Assembly: GCA_037178625.1 (NCBI GenBank)
Contig: CM074131.1
Span: forward strand, 1,736,001-1,800,000
Length of the DNA: 64,000 bases
Direction of reading: 5' to 3'
Origin: Skeletonema tropicum
Lineage: Eukaryota > Bacillariophyta > Thalassiosirophyceae > Thalassiosirales > Thalassiosiraceae
Numbering within the stretch: the stretch's first letter is position 1; every line of letters starts with the position of its first letter. The notes under the pieces are model-generated. The model was given only the letters and a program-made list of their open reading frames with translations, made no database searches and was not told the origin of the DNA. Shown here piece by piece: positions 11,341 through 21,261 of the stretch. The position numbers and the translations under genes were made by a program.

Positions 11341-11407
11341 ATGAGCTGTTATAGTTGTAGTAGTATGAAATAGTGGTATGATACAACCTTCGACCTTGGT
11401 CGTGCTA

Positions 11408-12406
11408 TTACAGCGGGTAATACTTGCCCTGCTGCATGTATACCATGCCTAGATTTTGTAAATGTTCTACTGCAGCCTTTACAGCCAGTTTTTCTGTTGT
11501 TTTCTTCGCTCCCACTAGCAATGCCAAGTCAGAGGCAGAAATACCTCCGTCGTCTTTGGAATAGCGTATATATCGAAACGCGTCATCTGGTTTGAACATC
11601 GGTTGTGGCTGTTGCTGCATTTGCTGGTTGTGGTTTTTGTACAGTAGTGAGTTGAGCTTGAGATTAAGATCACCTGCAATCAGAATCCGATTCTTTGGCA
11701 TGTTATCGTCGGCAGGATTCCCTTTTATTGTCATGTTTGTCTCTGTTGTGGGATTGCTGCGTATGTTCTCTTCAACATTGGATGAACAAAGTTCAATTTG
11801 TCGTATAGTTGCTTCTTGAGGACTAGTGACGATGGATACCGCAGATGCTGCAAACCATATCTGCTTTGTTGATTGATATTCTTCAGTGAGTGCTTTTGAG
11901 TTCTGCTCATCTAGCGACCCGTCACCACTATCAGCAACAAAGTTCCCTATACAATCCACAGTTTGGCCGACCTTGAGGGCAGGTAGTGGCGATGACAAGA
12001 GAGATTGCGGTGTACTATTTGATGAGGATTCAAAATCGTTGTGTTGCTGATCTATTTCACGTCCCTGCAGCCTCTGCTGTGGTACGCTTTGTTGGTTAGA
12101 TGCAGCCACGGTTGGACCGCAAGAATCCAATCTCATCTTTCTCTTTGTAAACACTGCAACTGTTCCTGAACCATCATCGATAGCAAATGCAAGTAGTAAT
12201 GTTTCGGGCGAATCTTTCTGACATGAAGATAAATCTTGTCCGTCAGCAGGTTGTTGCGGGAATATTTCCACTATTGTTCCCATGAGACGATAGAGACGGT
12301 CCGTGTTGTTTTGTTGAGAGAACTTGAGGACATCACAAAGAAATATTCTGAGCGGCACAGTCATGGATTGAATTATTGTCCCGCTGGGGTTATTGGTCGA
12401 GTTCAT
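11408..12406 (-). CDS. OB-fold and winged-helix protein, STN1/RPA2-like
   Basis: The N-terminal half resembles an OB fold of the STN1/RPA32 type: VPLRIFLCDVLKF at the start, then RLMGTIVEIF, LLAFAIDDGSGTVAVF (the turn seen in ssDNA-binding OB folds) and VGQTVDCIGNF. A Gln/Ser-rich linker follows. The last 60 residues (FRYIRYSKDDGGISASDLALLV to VEHLQNLGMVYMQQGKYYPL) look like a winged helix. That architecture fits STN1 of the telomeric CST complex or the middle RPA subunit. The order and lengths favour STN1, but the similarity is distant and I cannot exclude RPA2. An uninterrupted CT microsatellite lies just upstream of the start. Confidence 0.5.
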   Translation of the reverse strand: MNSTNNPSGTIIQSMTVPLRIFLCDVLKFSQQNNTDRLYRLMGTIVEIFPQQPADGQDLSSCQKDSPETLLLAFAIDDGSGTVAVFTKRKMRLDSCGPTVAASNQQSVPQQRLQGREIDQQHNDFESSSNSTPQSLLSSPLPALKVGQTVDCIGNFVADSGDGSLDEQNSKALTEEYQSTKQIWFAASAVSIVTSPQEATIRQIELCSSNVEENIRSNPTTETNMTIKGNPADDNMPKNRILIAGDLNLKLNSLLYKNHNQQMQQQPQPMFKPDDAFRYIRYSKDDGGISASDLALLVGAKKTTEKLAVKAAVEHLQNLGMVYMQQGKYYPL

Positions 12407-12818
12407 TCTGCTCTTCTCGATGGGCTCCTCTCTCTCTCTCTCTCTCTCTATCTCTATCTATCTATCCTCTGTATTCATGAACAGCAACAGTAATGCAGAA
12501 GAAGAAGTATCACAAGAGCATTGCATTGTTTAGCGTTTGCTTTTTTATAGGTAAATCCTGTTCCGTCCGTCCGGGGTCAAACTGGGGCTCTATGATAGGG
12601 GCTCGCCCACAGGAAGTTAGTGGCTGATTTTTGGAGATTCTGGGTCGGTGATTTTGATTTTGATTTTTGGTGAATTTTCGGGGGGTTTTGCCGGGATTTT
12701 AGCTCATTTACACCTGATTTTCCACAATTGAATGTCGAAGCAAAGGCTTTCAACTTTCAATGCAACAATTAGTTTCTGTTTTATGGCAGAAGAAATGCAG
12801 CTGCTTCATATTACTTTA
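12407..12818. other. intergenic with CT microsatellite
   Basis: Upstream of the OB-fold gene there is a microsatellite; beyond it a T/G-rich stretch (12600-12700) with GATTTTGATTTTGATTTTT-like short repeats. No gene is seen. Confidence 0.6.
12426..12466. repeat. CT/CTAT microsatellite
   Basis: About ten TC dinucleotides grade into TCTA tetranucleotides. It lies about 20-60 bp upstream of the OB-fold gene start, so its length may vary between strains and affect the promoter or leader. Confidence 0.95.
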
Positions 12819-14286
12819 TTATTTAATGATACGATAATCAAACTTGCCCTTCAAGCCTTTGCTTGTGCAATTGTGTTGTGGGAAGTTTTTATGCGCAGAA
12901 GCCATATGATACGAAATGACTCGAGTGGCATTGCCAAGATAACCGGCCCACTCAAGGTATGTCGACATGGTCATACCTGCTATTTCTTTCCGTGCACTCA
13001 TGAGGAAGCAAAAATCAGCTGGGCCATCGTTGCCGTCGACTACTCTTACCTTCAATCCTCTAGCCTCAAATGCATCAACATAGGGCTGTGCTGTTTCTCC
13101 ACCAAATCTCGTTACAATTGCCACCTTATCGCCTTCCTTCAAGTGTCCGAACACCTCATTGGCTGCTTGCTGTGGATCAGCCTCGTGGAATCCATAGCTG
13201 TTCCATCGTTTTGGCATTTCTTTCTTATAATTGCGATAGTGAAAGACAGTTTCGTCCGGGTCTGCTTTGACCGTACAGCAGGACTCATTGAAGTGAAAGA
13301 ATTGTCTACTCTCTTGATAAAAACGATCAGCGAGGGCGTCCATTCTTTGAAAATTATTTGAGTAGAGAAATGGCAAACTGACATTACGTCTGCTTGCAGT
13401 ATTGTACACCAAGCTATGTCGTTTGGATACTTCTGACACAAAAGATTGCAATCCAGCTGCCATTTGTTCCTCCTTATCACCCGTGTTGATCTCATTAAAC
13501 GGCGGAGTACCACCAACTCTTTCATCCCCCCCTAGCATTTTGTGTTGCATCTTCCATATGTTTTCAAATTCTTGAGTATTTCCTTCATGGAAGTCAAATT
13601 GGTTTGTATTTGGAAAGCACCGTTGCAAGTCTTTCGCTCCTCTAACCCATTGTCCAATCTAGCTAACAATTGAGCTTATTATTGATCAATAGATGTAACG
13701 AATAGAATTATTATTTTACTTAAAATATAAAGGAAACGATCAACGTTTTTGGATTCGGTTGCTTTCATTGGCGATGGAGGATTCCGAAACATATTGAGAA
13801 ACGAGAAACCAGATAAAGCATTCCGAAACATATTGAGAAACGAGAAACCAGATAACATAAATATGAATTTGATTGATGTCCGACACTACGTAGGTGTGAC
13901 ACCCATTTATTGTGATCTTGATGCCGAAGAGCGACTCTTGCAGAGTATTCAAGTTTATCTGTCGAGTTGTAGAATGCTCCGCTCTCCAACCACCATTTGA
14001 GTGATAAACATCGTCCTAACTTCCCCAAATTGTTTCCCATTTCACCTGATAGTTGGCATACAATTGTGACTGGCACTGTCTTTATGATGTCATGATGATT
14101 TACCGGCTGATGATGAACTTCCATTTCATTTGAAATCGATGCGTATTGTTGGGGCAATAGAAAAAATGAAGTAACCACGAGAGAGGCTACTCCGCCGATC
14201 ACAGATAACCGTCGCCATGATCTCTTTGCGCTACTGCGGCTCTCCATTGGTGATTGCGAATGCTTAAAGAAGGCAAAGCAGGCCAC
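12819..14286 (-). CDS. type II membrane glycosyltransferase, fucosyltransferase (GT11)-like, split by an insert
   Basis: Two coding parts are joined across 13652-13900. The 5' part has a short basic tail (KRSWRR), one membrane anchor (LSVIGGVASLVVTSFFLLP) and the motif QLSGEMGNNLGKL, comparable with the donor-binding GGLGNQ loop of GT11 alpha-1,2-fucosyltransferases. The 3' part has KVAIVTRF and DFCFLMSARKEIAGMTMST followed by YLEWAGYLG, matching the late GT11 motif (D-hhMS-C-h-I---STFSWWAA). It probably acts in the Golgi on glycans. The frame reads straight through if one copy of the 7-bp duplication and the insert are removed (DHNKW joined to VRGAKDLQRCF). The ATG at 14286 or the one near 14247 may be the start. 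A decayed second copy of the 5' part lies at 26496-26910. Confidence 0.55.
13652..13900 (-). mobile_element. 249-bp insert with 7-bp target duplication; possible introner-like intron
   Basis: AATGGGT (minus strand) occurs on both sides (13901-13907 and 13645-13651). Deleting the insert and one copy restores the protein exactly. The ends are GTCACACC and ATTGGAC, a weak GTC...GAC inverted end. On the coding strand GTGTCA at 13902 could be a splice donor and CTAG ending at 13659 an acceptor; that splice keeps frame and adds four residues. So this is either a recent small transposon that breaks the gene or one that is removed as an intron. Confidence 0.55.
13781..13855. repeat. two tandem copies of a 36-bp block, period 39 bp
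   Basis: The block beginning ATTCCGAAACATATTGAG is repeated perfectly at 13781 and 13820. It lies inside the 249-bp insert and not in the restored coding sequence. Confidence 0.9.
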
Positions 14287-14348
14287 AAGTGTTAACGAGC
14301 GCTACCCTCGCGGAACAACACAACGACTACTCCTTTATCAATCAACCT

Positions 14349-14619
14349 ACAGGGGTCAAAAAAGGTGTCTAACACCTCTTCGATACGTACACAAAATTGT
14401 AGGAATTGGTACACACCCAAAAAATGCTTCCCGCATTTTGTGGAGGAGAGACGGTCCAGGGGACCCTGATAATATATATAGTACTTTACGGTCCGTCCAT
14501 CACCACAACTATTCCCCTCCGATCGATGTGTAGTGTGGTGGAAAGACAGGCATCTCAATGAAAAAAGCAACCGCCACCACCGCAGGCACCGTTCGAAAGC
14601 AACTGCAGGTGCGTCGACC
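14349..14619 (+). repeat. left terminal inverted repeat of the MULE
   Basis: Pairs with 20411-20728. Matching segments in order are ACAGGGGTCAAAAAA, GTGTCTAAC, TAGGAATTG, a long block from GATAATATATA through the CATCACCACAACTATTCC area to AAAAAAGCAACCGCCA, and AACTGCAGGTGCGTCGACC. The outer part is interrupted by unmatched bases; the inner part is nearly perfect. A partial second copy of the inner end follows at about 14628-14670. Confidence 0.85.
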
Positions 14620-14872
14620 ACCGCCACCACCGTAGGTAGGCACCGTTCAACAAAGCAACTTGTGCGTCGACCATGGTGCGTCGATGTCCCAAATAACTCC
14701 GCACCGCAGTTCCCATAACAATCAATTTAGGTGAGCTATTACTGGTTATATTTTTTCATATTATCGTATTTTGAATGTAACTAAGTACAAGATTTATTAC
14801 TCATTTTATGTACAGGGGTTAGTCAACACCAACACTTTTACTTCCTACGAATTGTATCTTGTCTGTCATATT

Positions 14873-17800
14873 ATGGATTCCCCCAAGACGCCCAAGGATG
14901 ACATGGCAGTGATACTTGGGAATGATGATGATGGTGACAGCAGTGACGATTGGATTCATCATATGGACGATGCTTCTGATACATCAAATGAGGAAGATGA
15001 AGAGGTTGCAATGTTAAGTACTGCATTTGATGAGATGTCTTCTCCCACACGCCGCTCTAATAGGACAGTGCCTCCCCCGCCTCCCCGGCCATCTTTTCCT
15101 CCAGTCATCAACAATAGTAGTGAAGACAAAAGTGCACCATCCAAGAAGACACCTGCTGAAATTCATCAAGATTTGTTGGACAGTGAATTGCATCTTCTCA
15201 CGGAAAAGGATTGGAAGGGAATCATTGTTCTTCAATGTGTGCCTATGACCAGTCTTGATGGTGCAGCTAAGGCAAGTGAGGCTCCCTCAGAGCGTGATAT
15301 CTGTGAATACTTGAATGGTCAGAAAACTCGTTACAGTAGGTTGAACTTTTGTACAAGTGAGTTTCCTCCCCCCACGAATCTTGATATGGCATTCCATTCC
15401 AAGGATAAGGTATGGCTTGCCCTGAAGAGCTACATTATACGGCAATCACGGGCTACTCTATCCCCAGTTTTCTGCAGTGGTAGCAGCTCAGACGGTAAAG
15501 GACGAATGTTTTCTTGTTACTCGTTGAATGATGCAAATAGCAAGAGCAAACTGGGGAAGCGTGTTGAAGAGGAATACCGTAAAACCATTCTTGTCAATGA
15601 CGGAGAGAGGGGGGAGCGCATCAATGGAAGAAGTGGTCCTAGAAGAAGATCTACCCAGGATATATCGAATGGAAAATGCGGCTTTAAGTTTACAGTGAGG
15701 TGTGACAGTCTGGGATATTATGTTACCCTTTTACGATGCGCTGGCCACTGCTATCATTGTCGTCATGTGAAATACAACTTCACTGATGTCGGAGTTCCTT
15801 TGCGACACTTGGAAAAGGAAGATTTGAAGGAATTGAAGAACGTACATGATACTCAAGCAGGTGAAGGGATCTGCAAAGCGTATTTTTTCAAGAAGACTGG
15901 ATTTCTGATCAATAGAGGAAAGTTTGCTTATCTCTTTCGGCAAGTATCCCAGGATGGGGATACTTTCTCCAGCGATATCGACAGGGTCCTTAACGATTTC
16001 AAGGCAAACAAAGACATTGCCTATGCAGTCTTTTGGGATATTGGTTCCAAAGAGAAAGATGGTTGCAGACTAGTTAGTGAATGCTTCCTGGTAGAATACG
16101 AATCTCCCACTGTGACAGATCTCACTGCTGATCCCAACATGGCAGAAGTTGTTGAAATGGTTCGAGATGATAGAAATGAACGCAAGATTGATTCCAGTCA
16201 GAATGTGTTCGTATCTATTATGTGGGCAGAGAAAGGTAAGTGGGCACTGATCACTTCCTAACTTGGACGTTTCATGGACTTGTTTCGTTTCTAACTAACT
16301 TTGCACATCCTCGTTACACACTTATTTACATCAGAAATGCTTCGATATTTCAAAATGTATCCAGAAACTGTTTCTGTAGATGTAACGTCTCACTCGAATG
16401 ATAAGAAATTTCATCTCCTAACATTTTCCTGTAAGAGTGCCACTAACAATCAAGTGGTGTTTCTAAAAGCTTGGATACCGAACCAAAAGAGATTCTCTTT
16501 CCGCTGGGTATTCAAATATGGTATCAAATCAATTGGCTTGACTCCCTACTTTGCTTACACTGAGCTTCTCATGAAGGATGCAGATCCCCAGCAGCACAAT
16601 GAGATATTGAATGTGTTGACTGACTATTTTCCAAACGCATTTGACGGTACCTGTGCCTGGCACCTCATCAAACAGGGATGCGATAGAGATTGCCCTGGAA
16701 AGAATGCAGCAGGAAAAGAGAATGCAGAAAAATGGGAATACTTTAAAAGTCATGTGAAGAATTGGTTGTACTCTTGGGCACGTGCTGGATATTGCGAATC
16801 AGAGGATGAGTATCTGATCTCGAAAGAGCTCCTATTTCGATATATGTCTAGTGAGGCAGCACTCCAATCAGCAGGTGGCCGGCCAGAACTGCTCAAGACA
16901 GTAAAAGATTGGGTGCGGAAAGTGATTACAAGCGAAAAGCTGTTCCGTTTTGATTTACGAATGCAGAAAAGAACTCTTCATACGTACTGCTCAAATGCTC
17001 ACGAGTAAGTGTATCCATGCCTTTTTTATGCTTTTCATGTACACAACAACTCTGTGCACCATTACTCACCATCTGTTTATGAACTTTTAATGCCCAACAA
17101 GAGGCACAAACTTAGGTATGAAGAATCATTCCATTCCATTGAAAGCTAGTGCATCCATGTCAAAAAATGCTAAGGCCCTCATCATGCAATCAAAGATGAA
17201 GACTGCAGCATTAAATGAAGAGGCATATCGTAATGTTAAGAACTCCAACAAGAAATGGTCTAACTTCCCTACTGCTCCCTATCTGACACCTTTTGCAGAA
17301 GGACTCGTGCATTCCATCATGTCCAGACAAGACCTCTACACAGTGAAGCGAGTAGGGAAGCAAGAGTTTGAAGTCTATTGCAGTGCTTGTGTTGAGCCGT
17401 ACACTGCTGACCCATCAGTCTCTGAAGAGAAATGCCCAATTCCTCGTTTTCATAGAACTAGGAGAGTGTTTGTAGATGATGATGGATTCTGCTCATGTTC
17501 GTGTTGTTATTTCCAACAAGTTGGAATCCCATGCCCTCACATGGCAAAAGTTTTTGATGCTGTGGATTCAGATTGGGATGGATTTCTCCACACAGATGTG
17601 TCTGTGCGCTGGAGGAGCCAGTATCATTACTTTGCGTATCAATTCCCGGGTCATGGTGAACTCACGCAGCTGTTTCACAATGCTCGTCATAATGATGTCA
17701 AGGGACCGAAATTATGTTTGGACTTGCTCAACGATAAATGCATGTCCATTGAAGGTCGTTCCAACGATCTTGGTGCAGTGCATCGTCTGAAGAACTACAA

Positions 17801-18221
17801 CGTTGAGGATATCTCTCAGGCTTTAGGTGGTACTTTAGATGGATGCATTGTCTCCTGTTACACGACCCAGACTGAAATGGAGAGGGATATGCTTCTATCG
17901 CAAGATGCAAGTCCCGATCCACAGATCTTTTCTATGTCACTTGAAGACTACCAGTTTCGACCTGACGGTTCCTTACCACCGGGCGTAAGTTTGAGAAGTG
18001 CACTTGGGGCTCAATGGAATGATGCCTGCAATACTTGCGAGAATCATCCACAGCTTAGTAAAGAGCTATCTGAAGCTCTCAAAATTATTGCTCAAAAAGG
18101 AAGAAAGCTAGATAGTGAGAAGATGTCAAATGCTGAGAGGAACGGTAAAACAGTACCCATTGTAACTGGGAGGTACAATGGGTCTGCTCGAGTGTATAAC
18201 ACCAAAAATAATCCAATGTAA
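14873..18221 (+). CDS. MULE transposase with FAR1/WRKY-GCM1-like and SWIM zinc fingers, three exons
   Basis: Exons are 14873-16235, 16335-17004 and 17102-18221; the introns of 99 and 97 bp have GTAAGT donors and CAG or AAG acceptors, and both joins restore frame (WAEK|EMLRYFKMYP and SNAHE|GTNLGMKN). The protein is about 1050 aa. In order: an acidic Pro-rich N-terminus; a Cys/His cluster (KCGFKFTV, GHCYHCRH) like FAR1/WRKY-GCM1 DNA-binding domains; the MULE core with candidate acidic residues in SVDVTSH and LMKDADPQQ and the C-x2-H motif CAWHL; and a SWIM finger (CSCCYFQQVGIPCPHM). I chose the ATG at 14873 (MDSPKTPK); an in-frame ATG at 14771 precedes it. It would catalyse cut-and-paste transposition. 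The coding frames are intact, so it may be active or recent. Confidence 0.88.
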
Positions 18222-20410
18222 TGTTACACTTTATCATCAATATTATATGTTGTGTCTCTGTCGCTTTCTCCGCACGTATCTGCTTGTCTTCCTCAGAGTC
18301 CCATCGATGACGATGATGGTAGCGCAGGTCCAGTGCAACCCCATCACTTTGGTTGGAAGCAAGCACTCCTGGTTATGCCAAGCTGGGGAAGATAGCAGCA
18401 TGACCATAGAAGCAAGAGGCTGAATAGGGCGGCAAAAGAGAGCTTCTTGTGCCTTCGGGGATTGTTGACAACAGCTCAGAGTTGCCCATTAAGGCTGGTT
18501 TCATTGCAGAAGCAAAAGGGCGTCCTAAAATGAATGCATTCCATGACTTCATGCCGGTGCCTAAGGCGGACGGCGCGGTCACAATCCCGCTTGGCGTAAT
18601 TCCAATCCAGCCGAGGTGGATGCCATGCAAATTTGGTATCATCCCAATCAATCAACTAATACTGTAGGAGATAAAGAAAGATATATTATTAGTGATATAA
18701 TAACAATAATAAAATTAACAATAATAACAAATGAATGAATTTACCTGATGCACAGTCTTTGACACAAACACGCACATAATTATCCAACACCGCAACTTTA
18801 TTATAACATTATTTCAATTGGAAAGAAGGAAATTATAGGATCGGTAGTGGCAAATATATTATTATTATTATTATATACACCTCTCTTTAGAGGCACAACA
18901 CAGGAACTGTGATGGGCACTGGCCTCTCGACCGCACCTGTATATAGCGCATAAATCCATGTAACAAATTGGGTTGGCAAATATATACACCTCTCTTTAGA
19001 GGCACAACACAGGAAATGTGATCGGAATCATGATTCTGAATGGAATCAAGAAGGGAGGTCACAGACCTGAAAACAGAGGGTGATTCCATCTGGAATCATG
19101 ATTCTGAAGGCTAGTTCTATGAAATGAAATAAATGTGGTAAAAATAAAGTTTAGGGTTGACTCTGAGAATATCGTCATATGTTTACATGGAATGGACTCA
19201 CCTTTAAAGGTTTAAAGTAGGGCAAGGGGTACAACAACTCCACTTACATGAGCAGACAGTCTTCCGTCAATTGTTGCTTGACCTTAACAAACATCCTTGC
19301 ACGGAACAGAACACTGAGCCACCCGATGTTAATTGAATTGAAGCATAAAGCTGTTAAAGGAACCGTCAACTTCATCCTAGGGAAGCAGGTGGAGTATATT
19401 GTAGAAAATTCTTCCGTCCATTGCAGTGATGTGCAACACACACAATCATCATAGAATGAAGAGCAACCAAACATGGATGTAGCTATAGCTTTCCACAAGG
19501 TTCCCACCCATTACGATGAAAATGAGCATAGATCACCACCTTCAATTGACGACCAAGATCATGAAAATATTGCAACGAGCAAACTTGACTTCCTATCGAG
19601 AGCAGACAGTCTTCCGTCCATAACTTGGCCTTAGCGAACATCGCCATTGATAGGGCGTTCATATACATAGGCTAGTGTAGAGACAAAATTGAAGTAGTAC
19701 GGTGGCTATCTATTTCATCGAAATAGAAAAAAGATAATTTCTCCAGATTTCCAGCAAATCGCTCTGCATCAGCAACGTTGGTGATAGGTTCATAAGATTA
19801 TGATAAATAGCTATTAGAAGAAATGAAAGTATGGTGAGAAAGAGCAATAAATGACAGTGGTGTGAGTTGATGTGGAAAATAAAGAAAAAAATGTATCAGT
19901 TTTTTTTTTATATTACCTTTTCCCCCGGATTCTTGCTCAAACTTCGTACAATAGGATGGACCGACATCATCGAAGGCGTGATTGCTGTAAAATTGTTGGG
20001 GGGGGAGGCTGGTGAAGAAGGAATTGTAGCGGCTGCATAGCATGGTTGTGATGGCTGGAAGTTGCGGCGAGATGGGTTTGGAAGGGTGCGGTGTTGCAGT
20101 TTGGATCGTGATATCTGAGATGCTAACCAATAATAGCGACCTTTGCAGCCAGAGCGCTGATAAACAACCGAAATGCCACCGTCTAGAAGAGGTTCCTGTG
20201 TGTGCGGGATTGTTTCCGGATTCGATGAGTAACGACTTTTTTGGATGGTAAATGAAATAGACACATAACATTGTTATTTACCCGAATTTTCCTACGCTAC
20301 GGGCGGCATATGTTGATTGTGTTTGTGATGAATAGAGGAGGTGTTGACCTTGCTTCATGCTGGTTGCTGTTTGATGAAAGCAGCAATTATGTTGTGTGGC
20401 GTCGCGACAT
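18222..20410. other. MULE interior without a clear second gene
   Basis: 18280-18667 contains broken coding-like sequence (a frame reading IAEAKGRPKMNAFHDFMP and another with SKRLNRAAKES) that may be a decayed C-terminal extension of the transposase. Beyond it are short direct repeats: a 30-bp stretch starting ACCTCTCTTTAGAGGCACAA at about 18886 and 18986, TGGAATCATGATTCTGAA-like pairs at 19020-19110, and AGCAGACAGTCTTCCGTC at 19251 and 19602. An open frame at 19798-20271 on the minus strand has no recognisable features and I do not call it. Confidence 0.5.
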
Positions 20411-20728
20411 GGTCGACGCACCTGCAGTTGATTTTGAACGGTGCGTGCGTGCGGTGGTGATGGCGGTTGCTTTTTTCATTGAGATGCCTGTCTTTCCACC
20501 ACACTACACATCGATCGGAGGGGAATAGTTGTGGTGATGGACGGACCGTAAAGTACTATATATTATCTGCAAAGTTTTTCTACGTACACGTAGTACAATT
20601 CCTACAGTAGCTACTCCTACCAAATTCGGGCGGGAACATGACTTTTTCACTGTCACATCAGAAAATGCTAGCTGTTCGCTCAATATCGTTAGACACTTTT
20701 TCTGTAATTCACGTTTTTTGACCCCTGT
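20411..20728 (-). repeat. right terminal inverted repeat of the MULE
   Basis: Inverted counterpart of 14349-14619, about 50 bp longer because of extra sequence between the outer GGGGTCAAAAAA and the inner conserved block. Confidence 0.85.
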
Positions 20729-21261
20729 CTTTCAGCAGTATCCAAAGTGTAATCGGCGAGCATTGTTTTTACATATCATCAGCTAGCTGTGTGCTGGACT
20801 GCTGTGTGTAAAATTTTTTGTGTTTGGGCACGAAGCTACGATATCGTAGCTACCGCGGTCAAAAAACGCGACAAAATTTTTGTCACGAATTAAATTTTTA
20901 GCTTAAGCACTTAACCTCTTTGGAGCGAAAGGATCTAAATGTAAACCCAACCCAAACAGAGAACCAGAAACCCTTGAGAAAATATTTAAAAGCAATTATT
21001 ACCTAGTTGACAGGTATATAACTATTAGATAAAGCGCTAGCCTCGGAACAAAATGGCCTATTTCAGATAGAAAATGTAGTCATCCTATGATGTATCTCAT
21101 AATGTACTGCGAGTATAATGCATAGGATGACTCCCAGCGGCTTAATCGAAAAGGCAATATATAACTGGACGATCATCTTATGCCCGTGGGCATAGCCAAA
21201 CGGTCAAAGGTTGATAAACAGAGGAAGTCAAATCTGTCAGGATGTGTTATGTGCGTGGAAA
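20729..21261. other. spacer between MULE and satellite with several palindromes
   Basis: No gene. It holds a perfect 18-bp palindrome (AGCTACGATATCGTAGCT, 20834-20851), a GACAAAATTTTTGTC inverted pair near 20870, and a 12-bp stem (AGTCATCCTATG with its complement, about 21080-21134, loop about 30 nt). Confidence 0.6.

Larger units (their letters stand above)
14349..20728 (+). mobile_element. Mutator-like DNA transposon (MULE), near complete
   Basis: A 6.4-kb element is bounded by long inverted repeats that share the outermost ACAGGGGTCAAAAAA at both ends and a central block of about 105 bp that is almost identical. It carries a two-intron transposase with a MULE core and SWIM finger. The left border is supported independently: the duplicated flank at 26496-26910 matches the sequence left of the element up to base 14348 and then diverges exactly where the element starts. 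No clear 8-11-bp target duplication is seen at these borders, so the right flank may have been rearranged by the neighbouring satellite. Confidence 0.85.

Noticed and set aside
19798..20271. Possible second MULE gene on the minus strand
   Set aside because: Low-complexity Ser/Pro translation, no domain features, and overlapping open frames in other registers.
21078..21134. tRNA-like hairpin with 12-bp stem
   Set aside because: No D- or T-arm consensus and no anticodon arm; only a stem-loop.
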